Notes under the pieces: generated by a model | What the model saw: only the letters and a program-made list of their open reading frames with translations | The model's database searches: none | Told to the model about the DNA's origin: nothing | Position numbers and translations under genes: made by a program | Source of the DNA: a virus | Length of the DNA: 24,482 bases | Direction: 5' to 3' (one strand) | Virus record (IMG/VR): IMGVR_UViG_3300032242_000223 | Location: 1 to 24,482 of that record | Part shown: piece after piece, positions 1 to 8,396 of the stretch | Position numbering within the stretch: the stretch's first letter is position 1 | How the letters are laid out: each line of letters begins with the position of its first letter

Positions 1-600
1 ACAACTGACATTCCAACTATCACTGATTATGATTACTGGACGCCAGCCATGAACCTGCCATTAAATGTAGGGTTACAATCCTTCGATGAATTATGGACAG
101 GTAAATATCTCAACACACTTCCAGATTATGATGCGTTATGGAAGAATAAAATACAATCAGACAAAATTAAAGTTGGCATCCGTTGGTCTGGTAATCCTTT
201 GTATGAACAAGACTTACATAGAACATTACCACTTGACAAATTGATTGCAACATTTGACCCCGATAAGTATCAATTGTATTCATTCCAAAAAGATGATATT
301 GCTGCTAAGATTAAAGACTATCCAGATGTTATTGATTTGAATGAACAACTAACAGATTGGAATCACACAATGTCTGCAATGTCTCAAATGGACATTATGG
401 TATCATCATGCACATCAATTGCTCATGTAGCTGGTGCCTTAGATGTTCGAACATTTGTGTTAACACCAATTATGAATTACTATACATGGGCAGAAGAATC
501 AAATAAACCTTCTTGGTATGGCGTTAACTTCACTTTGATTAGACAACAAAACACTCGTGATTGGGATTCTCCAATGGCTGAGTTGAAAGAATTATTATAA
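1..600 (+). CDS. Glycosyltransferase family 9-like protein (C-terminal part, 5' truncated by window)
   Basis: The reading frame is open from the first base, so the gene starts upstream; the ATG at 49 is an internal Met. The visible 199 residues match the GT-B C-terminal domain seen in heptosyltransferase-like (GT9) modules often fused behind TPR repeats. Seen: a GIRWSGNP segment early (family form GLxWxGNP), an aspartate/arginine-rich stretch DLHRTLPL, a DLNEQLTDWNHTMSAMSQMD segment, then a serine/threonine pocket SSCTSIAHVAGAL (family form SVDTxxAHLAGAL) and a closing RQQNTRDWDSP. The usual DT of that pocket reads SCTS here, so the nucleotide-sugar site is slightly atypical. It overlaps the next gene by one base, implying translational coupling in an accessory sugar-transfer block. 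Substrate unknown. Confidence 0.72.
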   Translation, partial: TTDIPTITDYDYWTPAMNLPLNVGLQSFDELWTGKYLNTLPDYDALWKNKIQSDKIKVGIRWSGNPLYEQDLHRTLPLDKLIATFDPDKYQLYSFQKDDIAAKIKDYPDVIDLNEQLTDWNHTMSAMSQMDIMVSSCTSIAHVAGALDVRTFVLTPIMNYYTWAEESNKPSWYGVNFTLIRQQNTRDWDSPMAELKELL

Positions 601-1463
601 TGGATTTAAGTATTGTATTAAGAACCTGTGGTAATTCAGGTATACTATTAAATACTACACCTAGAATATCAGGTACAGATAGACCAACATTAATTCTTAA
701 ATGTGTTAAGAGTTTAATTGAATCAATCAATAATGTGACCATAGACCTTTCTATGAAGTTATATGTATTGGATGACAATTCAAGTCCAGAATTCTTTGAT
801 AAGATTAAGGATATTGTTGAACAATGTCGTGTGCCTTTTGAATTGGTCAATCTACCAGAGAAACCAGAAGAATATGCTTTCTCTTATAACCATAGTAGTT
901 TTGAGCAGTTTAAATATGGTCGTGAAGCGGATGGTTTAGTTTACTTTGTTGAAGATGATTATCTACATTCTGTCGATGCTATACAATCGATGCTGATGGC
1001 TTACCAACATTTTAGAAGTGGTTCTGATGTAACACCAATTGCATTATATCCTTATGATTCTACTCACAATTATGAAGGTATAAATGAACCGTGTAGATTG
1101 TTCTTCTTACCACATCAAAGAAGATTGTGGAGAAGCACATCTAAGTCAGCATGTACCATGTTTATTCACTCCGATGAAGTGAGAAGATATTGGCCTCTAT
1201 TTGAAATGATGGCTAAAAATTATCGTGGTGATGGTTCTGGTACCAATGAAGATATGTCTTTGAATAGAATGTGGAACAATGCAGTCAATCAATCTGGCCC
1301 AATTTGTTTATTTTCTCCAATTCCATCCGTTGCCATTCATGTTTCATATTCTGAACCAATTGAATTAACTCAACAACTAAATGATTGGCGTATTCGTTAT
1401 GATGAAATTCAAATTGGTGAAACTCAACCAACTAATTCTTGGACTAGTGTAACTAAAGTATGA
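600..1463 (+). CDS. Putative GT-A-type glycosyltransferase
   Basis: A 287-residue protein whose start codon shares its A with the upstream stop codon. The N-terminus MDLSIVLRTCGNS looks like the first beta strand of a GT-A fold, followed by DDNSS at about residues 58-62 and an EDDY motif at 118-121 that fits the metal/nucleotide-sugar binding DxD position after a hydrophobic strand (GLVYFVEDD). I cannot assign a numbered family or a sugar. It is flanked by a GT9-like gene and a small kinase, so it probably acts in one pathway with them, decorating virion proteins, DNA or a cell-surface glycan. The glycosyltransferase assignment rests on fold motifs rather than a recognised close family. Confidence 0.55.
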   Translation: MDLSIVLRTCGNSGILLNTTPRISGTDRPTLILKCVKSLIESINNVTIDLSMKLYVLDDNSSPEFFDKIKDIVEQCRVPFELVNLPEKPEEYAFSYNHSSFEQFKYGREADGLVYFVEDDYLHSVDAIQSMLMAYQHFRSGSDVTPIALYPYDSTHNYEGINEPCRLFFLPHQRRLWRSTSKSACTMFIHSDEVRRYWPLFEMMAKNYRGDGSGTNEDMSLNRMWNNAVNQSGPICLFSPIPSVAIHVSYSEPIELTQQLNDWRIRYDEIQIGETQPTNSWTSVTKV

Positions 1464-1855
1464 AGATATTAATTATGGGATTGCCTGGTTCTGGCAAGAC
1501 AACTTTGGCTGAACATTTACAAAAAGAATTAGATTGCCCTTGGTTCAATGCTGATGTTATTCGTAAGATGTATAATGATTGGGACTTTTCATATGATGGC
1601 AGAATTCGCCAAGCATATCGTATGTGGAGTATGACAACTAGATGTCCAAAACCAAACTATATAATAATGGATATGGTTGCACCTACAGAAGAAATGAGAA
1701 CAATTATTGCACCAGATTTGACTATCTGGATGAATACAATTGAAACATCCAAGTATTTAGATACTAATGCTATATTTGAACCACCAGAATTTGTTGAAAT
1801 TGAGATAACTGGTTTCGACTATGACATTGATGATATATTGAAAAGGATTGGTTAA
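1460..1855 (+). CDS. Small P-loop kinase resembling adenylylsulfate (APS) kinase
   Basis: 131 residues, starting in an ATGA overlap with the upstream gene. It begins with a clean Walker A, GLPGSGKTT at residues 7-15, followed by a WFNADVIRKMYNDWDF segment like the substrate-side NxDxxR region of APS kinases, a hydrophobic strand ending IIMDM, and a late FEPPEF resembling the (Y/F)EPP motif of the CysC family. It is shorter than CysC (about 200 residues) and lacks an obvious lid as long as in that family, so it may phosphorylate a different small molecule, for example a sugar or nucleoside precursor. Its location between glycosyltransferase and oxygenase genes favours a role in modification chemistry. 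Kinase identity is firm; substrate is inference. Confidence 0.68.
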   Translation: MKILIMGLPGSGKTTLAEHLQKELDCPWFNADVIRKMYNDWDFSYDGRIRQAYRMWSMTTRCPKPNYIIMDMVAPTEEMRTIIAPDLTIWMNTIETSKYLDTNAIFEPPEFVEIEITGFDYDIDDILKRIG

Positions 1856-2427
1856 TGAAAGGTGAATGGTGTTTTTACCCAAGTTATTTCACACCTAAAG
1901 AATGTGATAAAATATTAAAATTAGGTTTACAATTACCATCACAAGAAGCATCAATGGGTGTTGGTGGTGAAGTTAAGATGAATGAATTTCGCAGAAGTAA
2001 GATTCGGTTTATTTTACAATCGGATCCTAATTTTACATTTTTATTTGATGCGATGTGGAAAATGGCGATTATGGCAAATGATGAATGGTTTAAATTTCAT
2101 GTTACCAGAATCTCCTATATACAATTAGCAGAATATGATGAGTCGTATCAAGGTGTGTACAAAAGACATAATGATGTTTTTTGGATGAATAATGACCCCG
2201 ATTACCATCGTAAACTCACAGCGGTGGTTCAATTAACCGACCCATCGACATATGTGGGCGGCAACCTAGAACTATTTGGGTTACAAGAATACCCAAACGC
2301 AGATGAAGTAAGAAAACAAGGAACTGCGTTTTTCTTTCCTTCTTTTTTAGAACACCAAGCAACTATGGTCACCAAAGGAACTCGTTACTCGTTAGCGTGT
2401 TGGTTTGATGGACCAAAATGGAGATAA
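1855..2427 (+). CDS. 2-oxoglutarate/Fe(II)-dependent oxygenase, prolyl-hydroxylase-like
   Basis: 190 residues, starting at an ATG whose A is the last base of the upstream TAA. The iron-binding facial triad is visible: H105 and D107 in the HND segment, H167 in FLEHQATMV, and the co-substrate arginine R177 ten residues further on in KGTRYSLACWF, which is the typical spacing of the PKHD/P4H group. A GGNLELFG turn at about 135-142 precedes the second half of the barrel. Such oxygenases are common accessory genes in T4-like environmental phages, where their targets are mostly unknown. The N-terminus WCFYPSYFTPKECDKIL is also typical of the family. Function class is well supported; substrate is not. 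Confidence 0.85.
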   Translation: MKGEWCFYPSYFTPKECDKILKLGLQLPSQEASMGVGGEVKMNEFRRSKIRFILQSDPNFTFLFDAMWKMAIMANDEWFKFHVTRISYIQLAEYDESYQGVYKRHNDVFWMNNDPDYHRKLTAVVQLTDPSTYVGGNLELFGLQEYPNADEVRKQGTAFFFPSFLEHQATMVTKGTRYSLACWFDGPKWR

Positions 2428-2430
2428 ATT

Positions 2431-3582
2431 ATGAGATTTCATGTACTACCCAATCCAAGTATTGTTTCAAACAAAGAATTTCTTTCTTGTGCTTTTACTC
2501 AAAAAGCCATTCGCTTTTGTGAAATGATGAAAGCTAGAGGCCATGAAGTATTTCATTATGGTCACGAAGAGTCCGATTTAGATTGTACAGAACACATTAC
2601 TGTATTGACATCTAAAGAATGGAAAGAATGTTATGGTGACTATGACTGGCGCAAAGGTTGGTTTAAATATGATGTGAATGATTTAGCACATACAGTCTCC
2701 GCTAAAAATGCTATCATTGAAATCAATAAAAGAAAACAACCAAACGATTTCATTCTTCCATTTTGGGGGTCAGGTAATCGAGCAGTATGTGATGGTGTGC
2801 CTGATTTAATTACAGTTGAACCTGGTATTGGATATGCTTATGGTCATTTTGCACCATATAAAGTATTTGAATCATATGCTTGTCATTCAGCGTATTATGG
2901 TCTTGAGTCTTTAGCTTATTGTAATGAAAAATGGTATGATGTTGTTATTCCGTCTTACTTTAATTTAGATAAGTTTGAATTTGCACCAGAAAAGAAAGAA
3001 GATTATTTCTTATATCTTGGTCGTGTTTATGAAGGCAAAGGCCTTAATATTGCTATTCAAGTAACAGAAGCCATTGGTGCTAAGTTAATTGTTGCTGGTC
3101 AGAATACATTGAAGAACATGGGTTATGATAAAGTTCCAGACCATGTGTTTGAATATGGATACGCCGATGAGGAATCAAGAAAAAAATTAATGTCAAGAGC
3201 AAAAGGTGCCTTTGTTGCATCACTCTATAATGAACCATTTGGTTCTGTACATGTTGAATGTATGATTTCTGGTACACCAATCATTACTACTGATTGGGGT
3301 GCTTTCACCGAATACAATATTCATGGTGTAACTGGTTATCGCTGCCGTACATTTGAACAATTTGTATGGGCTGCCAAGAATATTGATAAAATTAACCCAC
3401 AAGATTGTCGTGATTGGGGTGCCGCTAACTTTTCATATGATAAGGTAGGAAGTATGTACGAAGAGTATTTCCAATCAATCCTTAACATCCATGGTAAACA
3501 AGGTTGGTATGAACCAAATGATTCACGAACTGAATTGGATTGGCTTAAAAAAGAATATCCACAAGGCATAAATAAAGCATAA
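2431..3582 (+). CDS. GT4-like (GT-B) glycosyltransferase
   Basis: 383 residues, three bases after the previous stop. The C-terminal Rossmann half begins at YFLYLGRVYEGKGLNIA (about 192-208), the hallmark of GT4 glycosyltransferases, and contains E268 and E276 in EPFGSVHVE, the Ex7E donor-binding motif, followed by SGTPIITTDWGAFTE. The N-terminal half has the expected acceptor-side start, with AIRFCEMMKARGHEVFHYG at about 26-44. It is the last gene of the accessory sugar block and its coding sequence ends over a candidate late promoter for the neck genes. The enzyme class is secure; donor and acceptor are unknown. It could add the second sugar in a pathway with the other two transferases. Confidence 0.82.
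   Translation: MRFHVLPNPSIVSNKEFLSCAFTQKAIRFCEMMKARGHEVFHYGHEESDLDCTEHITVLTSKEWKECYGDYDWRKGWFKYDVNDLAHTVSAKNAIIEINKRKQPNDFILPFWGSGNRAVCDGVPDLITVEPGIGYAYGHFAPYKVFESYACHSAYYGLESLAYCNEKWYDVVIPSYFNLDKFEFAPEKKEDYFLYLGRVYEGKGLNIAIQVTEAIGAKLIVAGQNTLKNMGYDKVPDHVFEYGYADEESRKKLMSRAKGAFVASLYNEPFGSVHVECMISGTPIITTDWGAFTEYNIHGVTGYRCRTFEQFVWAAKNIDKINPQDCRDWGAANFSYDKVGSMYEEYFQSILNIHGKQGWYEPNDSRTELDWLKKEYPQGINKA
3567..3574 (+). promoter_or_regulatory. Candidate late promoter (CATAAATA) for gp13
   Basis: CATAAATA fits the NATAAATA late promoter -10 element of T4-like phages. It sits 36 bases before the ATG of gp13 and overlaps the last codons of the glycosyltransferase gene. It is the least certain of the seven sites because it lies in coding sequence. 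Confidence 0.5.
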
Positions 3583-3602
3583 AATAATTTAAATGGATTA
3601 TT

Positions 3603-4376
3603 ATGGCCACCATAACAACTCGACAAGGTTTTAAAGACTATTGTTTACGCCGTCTAGGTTTTCCAGTTATTGACATTAATGTTGATGATGACCAAATTGA
3701 AGACCGCATTGACGATTCATTACAATATTGGACTGATTACCATTATGATGGTATGCAGAAGACTTATTACATTCATCAATTGACCGAAGAAGAAATCAAT
3801 GCTCGTATCTGCGACATGTCCAATATTAGAGATAATTCAAATAATGTTGTTGATATTGTAGGTGTTACTCGTGTATTTCCTATTCAAGATTCAATGGCCA
3901 CAGTCAACATGTTTGACTTGCGTTATCAACTTCGTTTGAATGAGTTGTACGATTTCACATCAGCTTCTTATATCAATTACACTTTAACGCAACAACATTT
4001 ACGCTCACTAGAAATTATGTTTACTGGTGAAGTTCCTATTCGTTTCCAAAGGCACACTAAACGATTGTATATTGACTGGCGCTGGGATCAATCTGCCGTT
4101 AATCCTGGCTCTATTGTTATTATCGAGTGTTATACTTCTTTAAGTCCTGATGCTTATTCTGATATTTGGAATGACCGTTGGTTAAAAGAATATTCTACCG
4201 CTTTAATTAAAAGAACTTGGGGCAATAACCTGAAAAAATTCTCAGGTATGCAATTACCAGGTGGTGTTATGTTAAATGGTGATAAAATTTACCAAGAAGC
4301 TGAGGCCGAAATCAAAGCACTAGAAGCTGAGATGGAATCTCGTTATGGTGGCGTCCTTGAATTCTTTATGAATTAA
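3603..4376 (+). CDS. gp13: Neck protein gp13 (head completion)
   Basis: 257 residues, compared with 309 in T4. The N-terminus TRQGFKDYCLRRLGFPVIDINVDDDQIEDRIDD matches the gp13 neck family, where this segment is a helical domain binding the portal-neck junction. The protein closes the DNA-filled head and, with gp14, forms the platform that receives the finished tail. It heads a run gp13-gp14-gp15-gp16-gp17 in T4 order. The ribosome binding site is weak (GGATTATT before the ATG), so expression may depend on the local late promoter candidate. The C-terminus is rich in Glu/Ala and probably helical (YQEAEAEIKALEAEMESR). Confidence 0.85.
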   Translation: MATITTRQGFKDYCLRRLGFPVIDINVDDDQIEDRIDDSLQYWTDYHYDGMQKTYYIHQLTEEEINARICDMSNIRDNSNNVVDIVGVTRVFPIQDSMATVNMFDLRYQLRLNELYDFTSASYINYTLTQQHLRSLEIMFTGEVPIRFQRHTKRLYIDWRWDQSAVNPGSIVIIECYTSLSPDAYSDIWNDRWLKEYSTALIKRTWGNNLKKFSGMQLPGGVMLNGDKIYQEAEAEIKALEAEMESRYGGVLEFFMN

Positions 4377-4384
4377 GGTAAACC

Positions 4385-5266
4385 ATGCCAACCAGTGTAT
4401 ATTTTAATAACTATAACGCTAAGAATGAACAGCGATTATTTGAAGACTTAATTGTAGAATCCATTAAGATTATGGGTTTTGACGGATATTATCTTCCTAA
4501 CGATAACGACCAAGCTCGTGACTTGTTGTACGGTGAAGATCCGGTTAAAAGATTTGAAACAGCGTTTCCTATTGAGATGTACCTTTCATCGGCTCTCGAA
4601 TATACAGGCGAAAGAGAATTCTTTTCTAAATTTGGTCTTGAAATTAAGAACAATGTTTCGGTCATTCTATCTAAACGAACATTCATTCAAAGAGTACCAC
4701 AAAATAAATTTGACAGGCCTCGTGAAGGTGACTTGATTTATATTCCAGTTACCAACCAAACCGGTGAATTGTTTGAAGTTAAATTTGTTGATGCAACTAA
4801 AGACTTCTTCACCTTAGGTCGCAAGATTCCGTATTTCTATGAAATTCAACTTGAGAAATTTAAATATTCTAATGAACGCATTGATACTGGTGTGCCAGAT
4901 ATTGATGTGGTGAATATTCAAGATTCATACACTCTCAATCTACAAATGGACAGAAACAATTGGAATTATACACCAAATGAAGTTGTATTTCAAAGTGTTG
5001 ATTCAACATTTGCAAACGCTGTTACAACTGCTGTAGTTTCATCGTGGGATGCTACGGCTAATACTTTATATGTTACAAATATTATGGGTGATTTCCAACT
5101 TGGTTCAAATATTATTGGCCAATCATCACAAACAAGTATTATGCTAACATCATTTGATCCATTAGATGTTACACTAAGTAGAGAAGTTTATGACAATAAA
5201 GTTATTCAAACTGAAGCGGACCAAATTATTGATTTTAGTGAGCAAAATCCATTTGGTGAAATATAA
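4385..5266 (+). CDS. gp14: Neck protein gp14
   Basis: 293 residues (T4 256). Conserved family features: N-terminal SVYFNNYNAKNEQRLFEDL, the GFDGYYLPN segment, the ALEYTGEREFFSKFGLEI segment and RPREGDLIYIPVTN. gp14 joins gp13 in the neck, to which the tail attaches. Residues about 199-260 form a separate beta-rich domain that resembles the C-terminus of the next protein, gp15 (see findings); this extra domain accounts for the greater length. It starts nine bases after gp13 and its stop codon overlaps the gp15 start by one base. Confidence 0.85.
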   Translation: MPTSVYFNNYNAKNEQRLFEDLIVESIKIMGFDGYYLPNDNDQARDLLYGEDPVKRFETAFPIEMYLSSALEYTGEREFFSKFGLEIKNNVSVILSKRTFIQRVPQNKFDRPREGDLIYIPVTNQTGELFEVKFVDATKDFFTLGRKIPYFYEIQLEKFKYSNERIDTGVPDIDVVNIQDSYTLNLQMDRNNWNYTPNEVVFQSVDSTFANAVTTAVVSSWDATANTLYVTNIMGDFQLGSNIIGQSSQTSIMLTSFDPLDVTLSREVYDNKVIQTEADQIIDFSEQNPFGEI

Positions 5267-6258
5267 TGGCTTATAATAAAATAATTCGAAAATTGGTTGT
5301 TGGTTTTGGTAATCTCTTTGATGATATTACTTTAACCAGATTTAATCCTGATGGTTCTGAAGTTCAAAGACAAAAAGTGCCATTGGCTTATGCTTCAAAA
5401 GAGCGTTATGTAATGCGTTTGCAATCTGATCCTGAGTTGGATAAAAAGGTTCAAATTACTTTGCCTCGTATGTCATTTGATATGACTGGAATGACATACG
5501 ATTCTTCTCGTAAACAATTGACGAATATTAAAAATTATGCACCATCCAGAAATGCTGACACAATTCTCTCACAATATAACCCTGTTCCTTATGATTTTGA
5601 TTTTTCTTTATACATTTATGTAAGAAATATCGAAGATGGCACACAAATTATTGAGCACATTTTACCGTATTTTACACCTGATTATACCATTAGATTAAAT
5701 CTAATACCTGAAATGGGTATCGTTAAAGAAATACCTGTGTTGTTAAAATCAACTAATCAGGAGATTGATTATGAAGGTGATAGAGACCATGAAACCAGAA
5801 CAATTATTTGGACTTTAAACTTTACAGTCAAAGGTTTTGTATTTGGTGCCGTTTCTGAACCTAAGGTTATTAAAAAATCAATTACGAATATATATGATAA
5901 TACTCTATCGGATAATGATACCGTTGAATTTGGTATGGGAGAATCTGGTTTAGGAAATTATAAAGAAGGTGAATTTGTTTATCAAGGTTATAGTTTACAA
6001 AATTCAACAGCGTCAGCTAAAGTATTATATTGGACACCAGAAACATCAAAATTACAATTGACTAATATTAGTGGCAACTTTGTAACTTCTCATCCTGTTC
6101 ATGGTAGTCAAACTGGTGCAGTTTATACATTTATGTCGCACCAAGTGTTACCTCAAAAACTTGTTAATATTCAAGTAACACCTGACCCATCGAGTGCTAA
6201 TTCAACTTCTGATTATTTGTATCACGAAGAAATTACTGAATTTCCAAATATTAATTAA
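5266..6258 (+). CDS. gp15: Proximal tail sheath stabilisation protein gp15
   Basis: 330 residues against 272 in T4. The N-terminal half is recognisably gp15: IRKLVVGFGNLFDDITLTR, then PLAYASKERYVMRL and LPRMSFDMTGMTYDSSRK. gp15 forms the terminator ring that caps sheath and tube and docks to the neck. The added length is a C-terminal module at about 235-290 (EFVYQGYSL, then ANL-type strands ending LTNISGNF and HGSQTGAVY) matching one in gp14. The start is the ATG overlapping the gp14 stop by one base. Confidence 0.87.
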   Translation: MAYNKIIRKLVVGFGNLFDDITLTRFNPDGSEVQRQKVPLAYASKERYVMRLQSDPELDKKVQITLPRMSFDMTGMTYDSSRKQLTNIKNYAPSRNADTILSQYNPVPYDFDFSLYIYVRNIEDGTQIIEHILPYFTPDYTIRLNLIPEMGIVKEIPVLLKSTNQEIDYEGDRDHETRTIIWTLNFTVKGFVFGAVSEPKVIKKSITNIYDNTLSDNDTVEFGMGESGLGNYKEGEFVYQGYSLQNSTASAKVLYWTPETSKLQLTNISGNFVTSHPVHGSQTGAVYTFMSHQVLPQKLVNIQVTPDPSSANSTSDYLYHEEITEFPNIN

Positions 6259-6269
6259 GAGAAATTATA

Positions 6270-6716
6270 ATGTCTAAAATTGATGATAATTTAAGTGAAT
6301 TGTTGGATATACCGGTGACACCGGCTGTTGAAATACAACAGCCGGCACCAACACCTGTACCACTTGACAAAAAACTTGATGGCGTAATAGAACATGATTT
6401 GATGCAGGACTATGAAGATTCTCGTAGAAGATTAAAAGAAATTGTGGCCAAAGGTACTGATGCAATTGATGATATGTTGGCCATTGCCCGTGAGTCTGAA
6501 CATCCTCGTGCTTTCGAAGTAGCTTCTAAATTAATTGATTCTGTTACGACTGCTAATGAAAAACTTCTTGGTATTCAAAAGCAAATGAAAGATATTCGTG
6601 GTGTCAAAAATCAAAATCAAACAAATATTGGTAAAGCTGCAATCTTTGTAGGTTCAACTGCTGAACTATCTAAGATGTTAAGAAATAATGACATGAAGAC
6701 TATTGATGGCGAATGA
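6270..6716 (+). CDS. gp16: Terminase small subunit gp16
   Basis: 148 residues (T4 164). After a proline-rich N-terminus, the central part is helical: LMQDYEDSRRRLKEIVAKGTDAIDDML followed by IARESEHPRAFEVASKLIDSVTTANEKLLGIQKQM, the pattern of the gp16 family, which oligomerises into rings and regulates the large subunit during DNA packaging. It overlaps gp17 by 11 bases. Near its start, 6312-6345, lies a GC-rich nested inverted repeat described separately; this is unusual in such AT-rich sequence. Confidence 0.88.
   Translation: MSKIDDNLSELLDIPVTPAVEIQQPAPTPVPLDKKLDGVIEHDLMQDYEDSRRRLKEIVAKGTDAIDDMLAIARESEHPRAFEVASKLIDSVTTANEKLLGIQKQMKDIRGVKNQNQTNIGKAAIFVGSTAELSKMLRNNDMKTIDGE
6312..6345. repeat. 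Nested GC-rich inverted repeats inside gp16
   Basis: Two overlapping perfect inverted repeats: CCGGTG-A-CACCGG at 6312-6324, and CCGGCTGTTG-AAATA-CAACAGCCGG at 6321-6345 (10-bp arms, 5-base loop). They share the central CCGG, so the two hairpins would be mutually exclusive. There is no T-run after it, so it is not an intrinsic terminator. Candidate roles are a terminase recognition/pac-type site or an mRNA structure affecting gp16 translation. Confidence 0.8.
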
Positions 6717-8385
6717 AAATTTAGGATATAGGGATAATCCACTTCTTAAAAAAGTAGGAATACCTCACCAATATACACAAGAAGAAATTGAAGAATACAT
6801 TAAGTGTTCTCAGGATCCAATTTATTTTATTCAAAATTACATTAAGATTGTCAATGTAGATGATGGTTTAGTTCCATTTAATATGTGGGACTTTCAAAAA
6901 ACGATGGTCGAAACATTTAAAGACAATCGTTTTGTAATTATGAAAATGCCTAGGCAGGTTGGTAAAACAACCACAACTGTTGGTTATTTACTTTGGCATA
7001 CTATCTTTCAAGACACACAGAATGTGGCCATCTTGGCCAACAAAGGTTCTCTGGCTCGTGATATTTTAGCTAAGTATCAACTAGCATATGAAAATTTACC
7101 CACATGGTTACAACAAGGTGTAGTAACATGGAACAAAGGTAATGTAGAATTAGAAAATGGTTCTAAACTTTTAGCTGCTTCAACATCATCAAGTGCAATT
7201 CGAGGAGGTTCATTTAACCTTGTATTCCTTGACGAGTTTGCTTTCGTGCCTAATAACATGGCAATCGAATTCTTTAATTCTGTTTATCCTGTAATTTCTT
7301 CTGGTAAAACATCAAAGATTATTATTGTTTCTACTCCAAATGGTATGAATCTGTTCTACAAGATGTGGATGGATGCCATTGAAAAACGAAGCACTTATAA
7401 ACCATTACAGATTCATTGGTCAGATGTTCCAGGTCGAGACCAAAAATGGCGTGATGAAACCATCCGTAATACCAGTGAAGAACAATTTAGGCAAGAGTTT
7501 GAAACAGAATTCTTAGGTTCAAGTAATACATTGATTTCTGGTCAAAAATTACAAACTTTGTCATACAAAGACCCAATTGGCAAACACATGGATATGGATA
7601 TCTATGAGGTTCCAGTAAAAGATAATGAAGATGGAACGGTTAAAGACCATTTGTATGCCATCACTGTAGATGTAGCAGAAGGTAAGAACCTGGACGCATC
7701 CACTATGTCCGTGTTTGATGTTTCAGCGATACCTTATAGACAGGTTGCTAAATATAAAAATTCAGCGATTTCACCAATACTTTTTCCAACTATCATTTAT
7801 AATGCGGCTCGTTATTATAATGATGCCTATATATTGGTTGAGATTAATAATAATCCACAAATCGCAGAAATACTACATAGTGATTTAGAGTATGAAAATG
7901 TGGTTAAAGTACAAACTGGAAATAAGAAAGCTCAGCAAATTTCCGCTGGGTTCGGTAGAGGAATACAATTAGGTGTTCGTATGACACCTCTTGTTAAACG
8001 GGTTGGTTGCACAAACTTAAAAACTTTGATTGAAACTGACAAACTTTTAATTAATGATTTTGAAACAATTTCTGAATTAACTACCTTCGTTGCTGGTAGA
8101 AGTTCTTTTGAAGCGGAAGAAGGCGCAAATGATGACTTGGTGATGAGCCTTGTTTTATTTGCGTGGATGACCACTCAAAAATACTTTAGAGATATTGTTT
8201 CTCATGACATACGAAAACAATTACAACTGCAACACTTTTCACAAGTAGATGAAGAACTGTTACCTGTAGGCGAATTAAGTGACGGAAGAGATGTGCCTTT
8301 TATAGTAGAAGGCGGAGATGTATGGGTTTCAGGTTCTGGTGAAATATATTCTGATTATTTCAATGAAATCACCAGAGGTCTATAA
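6706..8385 (+). CDS. gp17: Terminase large subunit gp17 (packaging ATPase and nuclease)
   Basis: 559 residues from the ATG at 6706 (a TTG directly before it could add one residue); T4 gp17 has 610. ATPase domain: adenine-binding region near FNMWDFQKTMV, Walker A PRQVGKTT at about 82-89, Walker B VFLDEF at about 173-178, followed by a coupling motif in STPNGMN. Nuclease domain, RNase H-like: D322 in VDVAEG, E379 in LVEINN and D476/D477 in GANDDLV, corresponding to the T4 gp17 acidic triad. The protein docks on the portal, pumps DNA and cuts concatemers. It overlaps gp16 by 11 bases, the usual coupling of terminase subunits. No intron or inserted homing endonuclease is visible. Confidence 0.95.
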   Translation: MANENLGYRDNPLLKKVGIPHQYTQEEIEEYIKCSQDPIYFIQNYIKIVNVDDGLVPFNMWDFQKTMVETFKDNRFVIMKMPRQVGKTTTTVGYLLWHTIFQDTQNVAILANKGSLARDILAKYQLAYENLPTWLQQGVVTWNKGNVELENGSKLLAASTSSSAIRGGSFNLVFLDEFAFVPNNMAIEFFNSVYPVISSGKTSKIIIVSTPNGMNLFYKMWMDAIEKRSTYKPLQIHWSDVPGRDQKWRDETIRNTSEEQFRQEFETEFLGSSNTLISGQKLQTLSYKDPIGKHMDMDIYEVPVKDNEDGTVKDHLYAITVDVAEGKNLDASTMSVFDVSAIPYRQVAKYKNSAISPILFPTIIYNAARYYNDAYILVEINNNPQIAEILHSDLEYENVVKVQTGNKKAQQISAGFGRGIQLGVRMTPLVKRVGCTNLKTLIETDKLLINDFETISELTTFVAGRSSFEAEEGANDDLVMSLVLFAWMTTQKYFRDIVSHDIRKQLQLQHFSQVDEELLPVGELSDGRDVPFIVEGGDVWVSGSGEIYSDYFNEITRGL

Positions 8386-8396
8386 AATAACTATTT

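Noticed and set aside
539-850. Minus-strand frame over the junction of the first two glycosyltransferase genes
   Set aside because: No ribosome binding site, no recognisable domain, and it crosses two well supported + strand genes.
6312-6345. Inverted repeat in gp16 as an intrinsic terminator
   Set aside because: There is no T-run after the stem and it lies within a gene whose downstream partner gp17 must be co-transcribed.
6706-8385. Intron or homing endonuclease in the terminase gene
   Set aside because: The gp17 frame is continuous with all ATPase and nuclease motifs in order.
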